Below, in pieces: positions 22,283-30,752 of a stretch of 64,000 bases of DNA. The DNA is from Gluconacetobacter sacchari (GTDB lineage: Bacteria; Pseudomonadota; Alphaproteobacteria; Acetobacterales; Acetobacteraceae), in the NCBI RefSeq assembly GCF_014174255.1, contig NZ_JABEQJ010000002.1:124001-188000 (forward strand). Direction: 5' to 3'. Within the stretch, counting starts at the first letter, position 1, and each line of letters opens with the position of its first letter. The notes beneath the pieces were generated by a model that saw only the letters and a list, made by a program, of their open reading frames with translations, was not told the origin of the DNA and ran no database searches. The position numbers and the translations under genes were made by a program.

Positions 22283-23053
22283 ATGCTGTTCTATGGTACC
22301 GAACTGTCGTCCCGCCTGATGCTGGGCACCGCCCAGTATCCGTCGCCCGAGATCCTGGCCGATGCCGTGCGCGAAGCCCGGGCGGGCGTGGTGACGGTGT
22401 CGCTGCGCCGCGAATCGATCGGCAGCCGGGCGGGGCAGGCCTTCTGGTCGCTGATCCGCGAGTTGCGCGTGCCCGTGCTGCCCAATACCGCCGGCTGCCA
22501 CACGGTGAAGGAGGCGGTGACGACCGCCCACATGGCGCGCGAGGTGTTCGAGACCGACTGGATCAAGCTGGAGGTCATCGGGGAATCGGACACGTTGCAG
22601 CCCGACATGTTCGCGCTGGTCGAGGCGGCGCGGATCCTGACCGACGACGGGTTCAAGGTCTTTCCCTACATGACCGAGGACCTGGTCGGGGCCGAGCGCC
22701 TGCTGCGGGCCGGGTGCCGGGTGCTGATGCCCTGGGGGGCGCCGATCGGGTCCGGCCGGGGGTTGAACAACCTGTTCGGCCTGCGGGCGCTGCGCGCGCA
22801 TTTTCCCGACGTGCCGCTGGTGGTGGATGCGGGAATCGGCCTGCCGTCGCACGCGGCGCAGGCTATGGAACTGGGCTATGACGCGGTGCTGATCAATACC
22901 GCCGTGGCGCAGGCCGGCGATCCGGCCCGGATGGCGGCCGCATTCCGCCTGGCGGTGGAGGCCGGGCTGATCGCCCGCGCCGCCGACCCGATGGAGCAGC
23001 GCGACATGGCCGCGCCCTCGACCCCCGTCCTTGGCCGGGCGGTGCTGGCATGA
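22283..23053 (+). CDS. thiG: Thiazole synthase ThiG
   Basis: Forms the thiazole phosphate ring of thiamine from deoxyxylulose phosphate, dehydroglycine and ThiS thiocarboxylate. The Schiff-base lysine is Lys95 in [10 protein letters not shown]; other family blocks are [42 protein letters not shown] and [18 protein letters not shown]. 256 residues as expected. It starts four bases after thiS and overlaps thiE by four (ATGA), so the chain is tightly coupled. Confidence 0.97.
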   Translation: MLFYGTELSSRLMLGTAQYPSPEILADAVREARAGVVTVSLRRESIGSRAGQAFWSLIRELRVPVLPNTAGCHTVKEAVTTAHMAREVFETDWIKLEVIGESDTLQPDMFALVEAARILTDDGFKVFPYMTEDLVGAERLLRAGCRVLMPWGAPIGSGRGLNNLFGLRALRAHFPDVPLVVDAGIGLPSHAAQAMELGYDAVLINTAVAQAGDPARMAAAFRLAVEAGLIARAADPMEQRDMAAPSTPVLGRAVLA

Positions 23054-23682
23054 GGCTGCCGTCGCGGATCTATCCGGTCGTCGATCGGGCCGCCTGGGTC
23101 GATCGCCTGGGCGGGGCCGGGGCGCGGCTGATCCAGTTACGGGTCAAGGATCTGGAAGGGGCCTCGCTTCTGGCCGAGATCCGGGCCGCGCGTGACCATG
23201 CCGCGCGGCATGGCGTGTGCCTGGTGGTGAACGATTACTGGCGCCTGGCGCTGGATGAGGGGATCGATTTCGTTCATCTGGGGCAGGAGGATCTGGACGA
23301 TGCCGACCTGGGGGCGATTCGGGCGGGCGGGGTGCGCCTGGGGGTCAGCACCCATTCGCCGGGCGAACTCGACCGGGCGCTGTCGGTCGGCCCCGATTAT
23401 GTGGCCCTTGGCCCGGTCTGGCCGACCAAGCTGAAGAAAATGCCCTGGGGACCGCAGGGGGTGGAACGGCTGGGGGAATGGAAGCGTCTGGTCGGGGCGG
23501 TTCCGCTGGTCGCCATCGGCGGAATCACGCTGGCGCGCGCGGCGTCCTGCATCGCGGCGGGGGCCGACTGCGTTTCCGCCGTATCCGACTTCATCGGCCA
23601 GCCGGCCCCCGAGGCCCAGGTCCGGGCCTGGCTGGCGGCGACCGCGGACGGCGCCGTATTTCAGCGCGGCAGCATAACGTGA
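23050..23682 (+). CDS. thiE: Thiamine-phosphate synthase
   Basis: Joins the pyrimidine (HMP-PP) and thiazole phosphate moieties to thiamine phosphate. A TIM-barrel protein of 210 residues with IQLRVKDL (near residue 28), [38 protein letters not shown] and VAIGGITL, which include the phosphate- and pyrophosphate-binding residues. It overlaps thiG by four bases and is the last gene of the operon; a hairpin with a T run overlaps its stop codon. thiC and thiD are not in the window. Confidence 0.95.
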   Translation: MRLPSRIYPVVDRAAWVDRLGGAGARLIQLRVKDLEGASLLAEIRAARDHAARHGVCLVVNDYWRLALDEGIDFVHLGQEDLDDADLGAIRAGGVRLGVSTHSPGELDRALSVGPDYVALGPVWPTKLKKMPWGPQGVERLGEWKRLVGAVPLVAIGGITLARAASCIAAGADCVSAVSDFIGQPAPEAQVRAWLAATADGAVFQRGSIT

Positions 23683-23723
23683 CCGGCCGGAGCCGTTGCC
23701 GGTAACCGGCCGGTATGCTTTTT
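23682..23723 (+). terminator. Probable Rho-independent terminator after thiE
   Basis: Arms ACCGGCCGG (23682-23690, its first base the last base of the thiE stop) and CCGGCCGGT (23706-23714) form a nine-pair GC-rich stem with a 15-base loop. TTTTT follows at 23719-23723. The arms are partly self-complementary, so alternative pairing is possible. Confidence 0.6.
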
Positions 23724-23775
23724 CGGGGCACGAACGGGGGAAGGGAGCCGGCGCCGCGTCGCCGGGCCGAACGGC

Positions 23776-23798
23776 CATGGGAATGTCATACTCCCATG
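23776..23798. repeat. Inverted repeat upstream of the antiporter gene
   Basis: CATGGGA (23776-23782) and TCCCATG (23792-23798) form a perfect seven-base palindrome around a nine-base spacer, about 46 bases before the antiporter start. The geometry suits a dimeric repressor operator. No T run follows, so it is unlikely to be a terminator. Function unknown. Confidence 0.4.
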
Positions 23799-23844
23799 TC
23801 ATGATAAGAGGGCTGGATGTGGGGCGACAGGGAGGCGTTGAGGA

Positions 23845-26508
23845 ATGGCGGTGACAGGTCTGGCTGCGGTTCTTCTGGCGATCGCCGCTCTTCTGGTGGT
23901 CGTCAGCGCGGTACAGCCGGTCGCCCGGCGCCTGGAAATCTCCGAGACCGTCTTGCTGGCGCTGGCGGGAATCGTGCTGGGCGGCAGCGCCGACCTGATC
24001 CTGCGTTCGTCCTATACCGAACTGTTCAACGGCGCCGCCGAGACGCTGCTGGATTTTCCGCTGAACAGCGAGGCGTTCCTGCTGATCTTCCTGCCGGCGC
24101 TGGTGTTCCAGGGGGCGCTGGCGATCGATGTCCGCCGCCTGGCGCACGAGACGGCGACCGTGCTGCTGCTGGCCGTGGTGGCGGTCGTGGTGTCGACCGC
24201 GACCATCGGCCTGGCGCTGTTTCCCTTTGCCGGGCTGCCGCTTTCGGTCTGCCTGCTGCTGGGGGCGATCGTTGCGACCACCGATCCGTCGGCGGTGGCG
24301 GGGATCTTCCGCGATATCGGGGCCAGCAGCCGGCTGACCCGGCTGGTCGAGGGCGAAGCGCTGCTGAACGACGCGGCGGCGATTTCGATCTTCTCGCTGC
24401 TGCTGGCCGCGGTGACGTCGCATCATCGCATCGCGCCGGGCAGCGCGCTGGTGGAGTTTCTGGTCTCGTTCATCGGGGCCATCGTCATGGGCGTGCTGTT
24501 CGGCCGGCTGACGCTGCTGATGATCACCACCATCGGCGCGGCGCCGGCGGCCGAAATCACCCTGACCGTGGCGCTGCCCTATATCGTCTATATCCTGTGC
24601 GATGAATTCCTGGGCTTTTCCGGCGTCGTCGCCGCCGCGTCGGCGGGGCTGACGCTGTCGGTCTATGGTCCGTCGACCTTTCGGCCGCAGACATGGCGCT
24701 TTCTCAACGAACTGTGGCAGCAACTGGTCTTCTGGGCGGGGTCGCTGGTGTTCGTGCTGGCTTCCATGCTGGTGCCCCGGCTGCTGGTGGGCATGACGCG
24801 CTGGGATTGCGTGCTGATCCTGCTGGCCACCGGCGCCGGGCTGCTGGCGCGCGGCGCGGTGGTCTTCGGCCTGCTGCCGCTGCTGGCGGCCACCCGCCTG
24901 TCGCCGCCGGTGCCCACGCCCTTCAAGATCACGATGGTCTGGGGCGGCCTGCGGGGCGCGATCACCCTCGCGCTGGCGCTGGCGGTGACCGAGAACGAGC
25001 GTGTCTCGACCCCGGTCGCGCACTTCATCGGCATCATCGCCACCGGGTTCGTCCTGATTACCCTGTTCGTCAACGGCACGACGCTGCGGTATCTGGTGCT
25101 GTTCCTGAAGCTCGACCAGCTTTCGCCGATCGACCAGGCGCTGCGGCACCAGGTGCTGGGCCTGGGGCTGGGAGAGGTGCGCGACCGCACCCGCGAGGTC
25201 GCCGAGGAACTGGGCTTCTCCCCCGGCGTGTCGGACACCGTCATCACCCAGCTGGGGCGCCAGGTGGAGGAGGAGGAACAGGCCAATACGTTCGACACCG
25301 CGCTGGGCGACCGGCAGCGGGTGACCCTGGCGCTGATCGTGATCGCGAATCGCGAGCGGTCGATCCTGCTGGACCTGTTCCGCATCCAGGGCCTGTCACG
25401 GCCGGTGATGGAGACGCTGCTGCGCTCGGCCGAGGCGATGGTCGACGGCGCCCGGCTGGAAGGCCGCTTCGGCTATGTCCGCGCCCTGCGCCGCCGCCTG
25501 CGGCCGTCGCTGCGGTTCCGGCTGGCGCAGGCGATCCATCATCGCTTTCATTTCGACCAGCCGCTGATGTCGTGCATGACCGAGCGCTTCGAGATGCTGA
25601 TGATCAGCTACTTCGTCTCGCTGTCGCTGATCCGCTTCATGCGTACCCGCATGGAGCCGACGCTGGGCGCGCGCATCGGCGAGATCGTGGGCGAGGTGCT
25701 GGACCGGCAGCGCAAGCTGCTGAACGAGGCGTTGCAAACTCTGCGGCTGCATTACCAGGGCTATTCGGAAGCGCTGGAGATCCGCCTGCTGCAACAGGTC
25801 TCGCTGCGGCTGGAGGGGGAGGAATATGACTCCCTGCTGTCGGAATCGCTGATCAGCGAGGAGCTGCATCGGGAATTGCACCGCGATGTCGAACGGCGGC
25901 GCGGGCATCTGGGCGCGCCGCTGATCTTCAACATCAAGGCCGGGATCGAGGCCCGGATGCGGGCGCTGCCGGTGTTCCGTGGCCTGTCGGACGAGGTGCT
26001 GCATGCGCTGGTGCCGCAATTGTCGATCCATTTCACCTCGCCGGGCGAGCGGCTGTACCGGCGCGGACGCCGGGTCCGGAGCGTCTATTTCATCAGCGCG
26101 GGCCTGGCGGAGACCCATTTTCCCGAACATGACGTCCGCTTCGGGGCTGGGGATGTGATCGGCGCCGAGGAGGCGTTGTCGCGCATGCCGGCGCGGGCGG
26201 TCACGCGGTCGTTGCAGTTCGGCCAGTTCCTGAGCATGAGCACGCGCCGTTTCCGCCGGCTGGTGGCGGATTATCCGGAAATCCTGGCCAATATCGACGA
26301 GCTGACGCGCACGCGGCATATGGCGGAGCGGTCGGGCGTGACGCTTCTGCCGGGCGACAGTGCGGTCCTGGCCCCGTCGGACGATGCGATCGCGCTGGCG
26401 ACGGCCGATCTGAGCGACGCGCTGCCGACATCGGCCGAGGACCAGGACCAGGACCAGGACCAGGACCAGGACCAGGGTAGGGGCCAGGAGCCCGCGCGGT
26501 CTTCCTGA
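23845..26508 (+). CDS. CPA1 sodium/proton antiporter with C-terminal cyclic-nucleotide-binding-like domain
   Basis: Inner-membrane cation/proton exchanger of 887 residues. The first 420 residues or so are about 12 hydrophobic helices of the NhaP/NHE type, with the ion-binding ATTDPSAVAGIF block and the EGEALLNDAAAISIFS helix. A long charged helical cytoplasmic part follows (about 430-700), then a cNMP-binding-like domain starting FRGLSDEVLHALVPQLSI (about 710-830), with GDVIGAEEALSRMPARAVT in place of the usual phosphate-binding cassette. The tail is a (DQ)6 repeat. GGGAGG and GAGGA precede the ATG. The following aldehyde dehydrogenase operon has the same direction but its own ribosome-binding sites. 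The exchanged cation is not evident. Confidence 0.9.
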   Translation: MAVTGLAAVLLAIAALLVVVSAVQPVARRLEISETVLLALAGIVLGGSADLILRSSYTELFNGAAETLLDFPLNSEAFLLIFLPALVFQGALAIDVRRLAHETATVLLLAVVAVVVSTATIGLALFPFAGLPLSVCLLLGAIVATTDPSAVAGIFRDIGASSRLTRLVEGEALLNDAAAISIFSLLLAAVTSHHRIAPGSALVEFLVSFIGAIVMGVLFGRLTLLMITTIGAAPAAEITLTVALPYIVYILCDEFLGFSGVVAAASAGLTLSVYGPSTFRPQTWRFLNELWQQLVFWAGSLVFVLASMLVPRLLVGMTRWDCVLILLATGAGLLARGAVVFGLLPLLAATRLSPPVPTPFKITMVWGGLRGAITLALALAVTENERVSTPVAHFIGIIATGFVLITLFVNGTTLRYLVLFLKLDQLSPIDQALRHQVLGLGLGEVRDRTREVAEELGFSPGVSDTVITQLGRQVEEEEQANTFDTALGDRQRVTLALIVIANRERSILLDLFRIQGLSRPVMETLLRSAEAMVDGARLEGRFGYVRALRRRLRPSLRFRLAQAIHHRFHFDQPLMSCMTERFEMLMISYFVSLSLIRFMRTRMEPTLGARIGEIVGEVLDRQRKLLNEALQTLRLHYQGYSEALEIRLLQQVSLRLEGEEYDSLLSESLISEELHRELHRDVERRRGHLGAPLIFNIKAGIEARMRALPVFRGLSDEVLHALVPQLSIHFTSPGERLYRRGRRVRSVYFISAGLAETHFPEHDVRFGAGDVIGAEEALSRMPARAVTRSLQFGQFLSMSTRRFRRLVADYPEILANIDELTRTRHMAERSGVTLLPGDSAVLAPSDDAIALATADLSDALPTSAEDQDQDQDQDQDQGRGQEPARSS
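26438..26476 (+). repeat. Hexanucleotide tandem repeat (AGGACC)6
   Basis: Six perfect copies of AGGACC (26438-26473) plus a partial copy lie inside the 3' end of the antiporter gene and encode an acidic Asp-Gln repeat. Because the unit is six bases, gain or loss of copies keeps the frame and only changes tail length. Confidence 0.9.
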
Positions 26509-26587
26509 CCGTGGGGATGGCGGGGGCGTGGTCGGTTCGATCCTGTTCTGATATCGGTCATACCGGAGTGTGGCCCGGAGGATTTCT

Positions 26588-27043
26588 ATGCTGACATTGC
26601 AGGTCAACGGCGCGGCGCATCAGGTGGATGTTCCCGATGACATGCCGCTATTGTGGGTCCTGCGGGATGTCCTGGGGCTGCCGGGCACGAAATTCGGCTG
26701 CGGGATCGGCGAATGCGGAGCCTGTACGGTCCATGTCGATGGCCGCGCCGTGCGGGCCTGTTCGCTGCCCGTCGTGCTGGTGGGCGACCGGCCGGTCACG
26801 ACGATCGAGGGGCTGGCCGACGACCAGGTGGCGACCGAGGTCAGCAAGGCCTGGCTGGAGATCGATGTCGTGCAATGCGGCTATTGCCAGCCGGGGCAGA
26901 TCATGGCGGCCGTGGCGCTGCTGAAGAGCAACCTTCACCCGTCGGACGACGAGGTAGACCAGGCGATGGCGGGCAATATCTGCCGCTGCGGCACCTATCG
27001 GCGCATTCGCGCGGCCATCCGCAACGTGGCCGGAGCGGTCTGA
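26588..27043 (+). CDS. [2Fe-2S] subunit of periplasmic molybdenum aldehyde dehydrogenase
   Basis: Electron-transfer subunit of a xanthine-oxidase-family enzyme (isoquinoline 1-oxidoreductase/aldehyde dehydrogenase type). 151 residues: an N-terminal plant-ferredoxin-like cluster site ([15 protein letters not shown] plus a further Cys in RACSLP) and a C-terminal helical domain with the second cluster (CGYCQPG and ICRCGTY). There is no signal peptide, so it is probably exported by piggy-back on the Tat-signal-bearing large subunit. GGAGG at 26577-26581 fixes the ATG at 26588. It overlaps the next gene by one base (TGATG). In acetic acid bacteria such complexes oxidise aldehydes at the outer face of the inner membrane. 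Confidence 0.93.
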   Translation: MLTLQVNGAAHQVDVPDDMPLLWVLRDVLGLPGTKFGCGIGECGACTVHVDGRAVRACSLPVVLVGDRPVTTIEGLADDQVATEVSKAWLEIDVVQCGYCQPGQIMAAVALLKSNLHPSDDEVDQAMAGNICRCGTYRRIRAAIRNVAGAV

Positions 27044-29193
27044 TGGAGATCGGGAGGATCGCGCTGTCGCGCCGCCATGCGCTGGCCGGGGCTGGCGGCC
27101 TGCTGCTGGCGGCGATGCTGCCGCGCGGACCGGCGCGGGCCGGCACGCGCATCGTCGAGGACCAGACCGGCCCCTTCGCCCCCAACGCCTTCGTGCGGAT
27201 CGCGCCGGATGACGGTATCACGCTGATCCTGCCGAATGTCGAGATGGGGCAGGGGATCTATACCGGCGAGGCGATGCTGATCGCCGAGGAACTGGATGTC
27301 GGGCTGGAGCAGATCCAGATCGAGGCCGCGCCGCCGGACGACGCCTATGTGACCAAGTTGATCGGGATCCAGGCCACCGGAGGCTCGACCTCGACGATCG
27401 CGACCTGGACCAGCCTGCGCGAGGCCGGCGCCGTGGCCCGGACCTTGCTGGTTCGCGCGGCCGCCGACCGGTGGCAGGTCGATCCGGCATCGTGCCAGAC
27501 CGAGGCCGGCATGGTGCGTCATGTACCCACCGGGCGGACCCTGTCGTATGGCGAGCTGGCGGTGGAGGCCGCCGCCCTGCCGCTTCCCGCCGGGCCGGTC
27601 GCCTTGCGCGACCCGTCGACGTTCCGCCTGATCGGTCATGCCCAGCATCGGCTGGACGGACCGGCCAAGGTCGACGGGACGGCGGTTTTCGGTATCGATA
27701 TCCAGCAGCCGGGCATGAAGATCGGCACCGTCGCGGCCTGTCCGGTCATGGGGGGTGTGCTGCTGCATGTCGATGACAGCGCGGCGCGGCGGGTGCCCGG
27801 TGTGCGGGACGTGCTGACGATCGGCAACGCGGTCTGCGTGGTGGGCGACCATTACTGGGCCGCGCGCAAGGGGCTGGAGGCCCTGACGATCACCTGGGAC
27901 GAGGGCGTGAATGCCACCGTGTCCACGGGGACGGTCTACAACCAGTTGCATGAGGCGCTGCAAGGGCCGGCGGTCGTCGCGCATGCCAAGGGCGACGCCA
28001 AGGGGGCAATCGCCCGGGCGGCGATCCGGGTCGAGGCGGTGTACCAGCAGCCGCTGCTGGCGCATGCGACGATGGAGCCGATCAACTGCACGATCCATGT
28101 GACGCCGGAGCGGTGCGACATCTGGGTAGGGACGCAGGTGCCGATGCGGGCCCGCGATTCGGCGGCCGAGGTGACGGGCCTGCCGAAGGAAAAGGTCTTC
28201 CTGCACAACCAGTATATCGGCGGTGGCTTCGGCCGGCGGCTGGAGCATGAATATGTGACGCAGGCGGCGCAGTTCGCCCGCCAGGTGTCCTATCCGCTCA
28301 AGATTATCTGGAGCCGCGAGGAGGATTTGACGCTGGACCGGTACCGGCCGGCCTATGTCGATCGTCTGGTCGGCGGGCTGGACGCGCATGGCAATCTGGT
28401 CGCGCTGTCGCACCGTATCGTCGGACCGGCCGTGGTGGCCCGCTGGGCGCCCGAAGCCTTGTTGCCCAACGGGGTTGACGACGACCTGCTGCTGGCGGCG
28501 GTCGAGACGCCTTATGCCATTCCGGCGATGTTCCTGGATTATGCGCGGCGCGAGGCGCCCGGGGTGGTGACCGCATGGTGGCGCGGGGTCGGCGGCACGC
28601 GGGGGGTTTTCGTGATCGAGAGTTTCATCGACGAGCTGGCGGCTGCCGCCAAAGCCGATCCGGTGGCGTTCCGCCGCCGCATGACGGGCGACCATCCCCG
28701 GGCGCGGGCGGTGCTGGACCTTGCGGCCGAGAAGGCGGAGTGGGGCAGCAAGCTGCCGCCGGGGGGCGGGCGCGGGGTCGCGCTGCAATATGTCTTCGGC
28801 TCGTACCTGGCCACGGTGATGGAAGTCGAGATGTCCGATGGCGGCACCGTGCTGGTCCGGCGGGCGGTCGTCGCTGCCGATTGCGGGCGGGTGGTCAATC
28901 CCGACCAGGTGGTGGCCCAGATCGAAGGAGGCCTGATCTTCGGCCTGAGCGCGGCCCTGTTCAACGAGGTGACGCTGGAGAACGGGCGGGTGCGGGAGAA
29001 GAACTTCAACACGTACAGGGTTCTGCGGATGAACGAATCCCCGGCCATCGAGGTGCATCTGATCGACAGCGCCGAGGATCCGGGCGGGATCGGCGAGACC
29101 GGCACGGCGGCGGCCGCCGCGGCGGCGGCGAATGCGATGGCCGCCACCGGCCGGCGCTATCGCCGCTTGCCGCTGACGGGGACGCAGGCATGA
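27043..29193 (+). CDS. Molybdopterin-binding subunit of aldehyde dehydrogenase (isoquinoline 1-oxidoreductase-like)
   Basis: Catalytic subunit, 716 residues, binding the molybdopterin cytosine dinucleotide cofactor. The N-terminus has a twin-arginine signal (LSRRHALAGAGGLLLAAML, residues about 8-26), so the folded complex is exported to the periplasm. Family blocks are NVEMGQGIYTG, GGGFGRRLEHEY, WWRGVGGTRGVFVIES, and near the C-terminus GIGETGTAAA with the catalytic glutamate. The TonB-like fusion of some relatives is absent. It is flanked by the Fe-S gene (1-base overlap) and the cytochrome gene (4-base overlap), the arrangement of acetic acid bacterial three-component aldehyde dehydrogenases. 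Exact substrate not proven. Confidence 0.92.
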   Translation: MEIGRIALSRRHALAGAGGLLLAAMLPRGPARAGTRIVEDQTGPFAPNAFVRIAPDDGITLILPNVEMGQGIYTGEAMLIAEELDVGLEQIQIEAAPPDDAYVTKLIGIQATGGSTSTIATWTSLREAGAVARTLLVRAAADRWQVDPASCQTEAGMVRHVPTGRTLSYGELAVEAAALPLPAGPVALRDPSTFRLIGHAQHRLDGPAKVDGTAVFGIDIQQPGMKIGTVAACPVMGGVLLHVDDSAARRVPGVRDVLTIGNAVCVVGDHYWAARKGLEALTITWDEGVNATVSTGTVYNQLHEALQGPAVVAHAKGDAKGAIARAAIRVEAVYQQPLLAHATMEPINCTIHVTPERCDIWVGTQVPMRARDSAAEVTGLPKEKVFLHNQYIGGGFGRRLEHEYVTQAAQFARQVSYPLKIIWSREEDLTLDRYRPAYVDRLVGGLDAHGNLVALSHRIVGPAVVARWAPEALLPNGVDDDLLLAAVETPYAIPAMFLDYARREAPGVVTAWWRGVGGTRGVFVIESFIDELAAAAKADPVAFRRRMTGDHPRARAVLDLAAEKAEWGSKLPPGGGRGVALQYVFGSYLATVMEVEMSDGGTVLVRRAVVAADCGRVVNPDQVVAQIEGGLIFGLSAALFNEVTLENGRVREKNFNTYRVLRMNESPAIEVHLIDSAEDPGGIGETGTAAAAAAAANAMAATGRRYRRLPLTGTQA

Positions 29194-30449
29194 TCGGGCG
29201 GAGCGTGGCGCGGCGCCGCCGGGCCGCCGGCATGGCCGTCCTGGCCGCGATCATGCTCGGCGGGGGGACGGCGCGGGCGCAGGACGCCGATCTGGTGCGG
29301 CGCGGCGCTTATCTGGAGCAGGCGGCGGATTGCGAGGTCTGCCACACGAAGCCGGGGGGCGTGCCCTTTGCCGGAGGCCGCGCGTTCGACCTGCCGGGGA
29401 TCGGCACCGTCTATGCCCCCAACATCACCCCCGACATGGAAACGGGGATCGGGCGCTATAGCGACGCGCAGTTCGATTCGGCCGTGCGGCGCGGCGTGGG
29501 GCCGGGATGGCGGCACCTCTATCCCGTCATGCCCTACGCGTCCTATGCCAGGATGACGGCGGAGGATGTCCGGGCCATCCATGCCTATCTGGCGAGCCTG
29601 CGCCCGGTCCATGCGCCGACGCCCGCCAACCAGGTGCGGTTTCCCTATAATATCCGCCTCGCGATGATCGGGTGGAATCTGCTCTATCGGCCCTCCGGGC
29701 CGCTGGCGGACGAGCCGGGGCGCTCGGCGGCGTGGAACCGGGGGCGCTATCTGGTGGAGGCGGCGGGCCATTGCGGCGAATGCCACACGCCCCGCACCAT
29801 GATGCAGGCGCTCTCGGTGACGAAATCCTATGCCGGTTCGGTGGTGGATGGCTGGCTGGCGTATAACATCTCGTCGGATGTCGATAGCGGCATCGGTGCC
29901 TGGGGCGACGCGCAGCTATCGGCGTATCTGTCCACCGGCCATGCCGACGGACGGGGGACGGCGGTGGGGCCGATGGCCGACGTGGTCAGCCACAGCCTGC
30001 GGTACCTGACGCCGGAGGATATCGCGGCGATGGTGACCTATCTGCGCGGCCTGCCGGCGCGGCGCTCGGACGAGACCACCGCCCTGGTCACGCCGGCGGC
30101 GCTGAGGCAGGCGGCGCCCAGTCAAAGCAATGGCGGGCGGCTGTTCGCCAGCGCCTGTGCCGGATGCCATCTGACGGACGGGCAGGGGCGGCAGGTCGAT
30201 CATGCCGCGATCTGGGGCGCGCGCAGCCTTGGCGAGACCGATGGGCGGAACCTGGTGCGGACGATGGTGGAAGGCGCGACGTTGCAGACCGCGCAGGGTA
30301 CGATGTCGATGCCGGCGTTCGGGCCCGAATATCGCAACCAGGATCTGGCGGACATCGCGAATTATGCCATCGGCCATTTCGGCAACCGGGTCGGCCATGT
30401 GACGGCGGGGGATGTCGCGGCGGCGCGGGCGGGCGTTCCGCCATCCTGA
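29190..30449 (+). CDS. Triheme cytochrome c subunit of aldehyde dehydrogenase
   Basis: Periplasmic, membrane-associated cytochrome that passes electrons from the molybdenum enzyme to ubiquinone. 419 residues with a signal peptide (RRRRAAGMAVLAAIMLGG, cleavage near TARA-QD, residue 30). Three heme-binding motifs are visible: CEVCH at residue 48, CGECH at about 195 and CAGCH at about 323, each in its own cytochrome c domain with downstream methionines (e.g. MPYASY, MSMPAFG). The same three-heme layout occurs in the cytochrome subunits of acetic acid bacterial alcohol and aldehyde dehydrogenases. ATGA overlap with the large-subunit gene. Confidence 0.93.
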   Translation: MIGRSVARRRRAAGMAVLAAIMLGGGTARAQDADLVRRGAYLEQAADCEVCHTKPGGVPFAGGRAFDLPGIGTVYAPNITPDMETGIGRYSDAQFDSAVRRGVGPGWRHLYPVMPYASYARMTAEDVRAIHAYLASLRPVHAPTPANQVRFPYNIRLAMIGWNLLYRPSGPLADEPGRSAAWNRGRYLVEAAGHCGECHTPRTMMQALSVTKSYAGSVVDGWLAYNISSDVDSGIGAWGDAQLSAYLSTGHADGRGTAVGPMADVVSHSLRYLTPEDIAAMVTYLRGLPARRSDETTALVTPAALRQAAPSQSNGGRLFASACAGCHLTDGQGRQVDHAAIWGARSLGETDGRNLVRTMVEGATLQTAQGTMSMPAFGPEYRNQDLADIANYAIGHFGNRVGHVTAGDVAAARAGVPPS

Positions 30450-30503
30450 GAGGGATGTTGCTGTCCTGCGGGCCGCCTTTAGGGAAATGGGAAGACCGAC
30501 CGA

Positions 30504-30578
30504 TGGTAGCGGCGGACGGATTTGAACCGCCGACCAAGGGATTATGATTCCCCTGCTCTACCGCTGAGCTACGCCGCC
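30504..30578 (-). tRNA. tRNA-Met (CAT anticodon)
   Basis: 75-base cloverleaf on the minus strand with encoded CCA. Acceptor arms GGCGGCG/CGCCGCT (ending in a G-U pair), D arm GCTC..GAGC, anticodon stem-loop GGGGA-ATCATAA-TCCCT giving anticodon CAT, and T arm GGCGG-TTCAAAT-CCGTC. The G-U end pair and the ATCATAA loop match alphaproteobacterial elongator tRNA-Met. An Ile2 tRNA (CAT modified with lysidine) is the alternative but fits less well. Confidence 0.9.
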
Positions 30579-30596
30579 ATCGCGTCGGTGAGGTGG

Positions 30597-30625
30597 GAGA
30601 TATCGCTCCGTCCTGGCAAAGTCAA
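30597..30625 (-). promoter_or_regulatory. Candidate promoter of tRNA-Met
   Basis: On the minus strand TTGACT (30625-30620) is followed by a 17-base spacer and TATCTC (30602-30597), whose downstream end lies 19 bases before the mature tRNA 5' end. Both hexamers and the spacing are good. Confidence 0.6.
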
Positions 30626-30752
30626 CCCACCGATGCGGTTTGAGGCGAAGGCTCATATTATGGTTAAAGAAGTGCCTTGTCCCCCTTGATATGACGCCAT
30701 TCGTGCCATCGGCATGATGCGTTAGGCCACGGAATAGAGTGAAGCTGGATTC

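Noticed and set aside
26438-26476. CRISPR or phase-variable repeat
   Set aside because: Six-base unit without spacers, in frame inside a coding gene; it cannot switch expression by frameshift.
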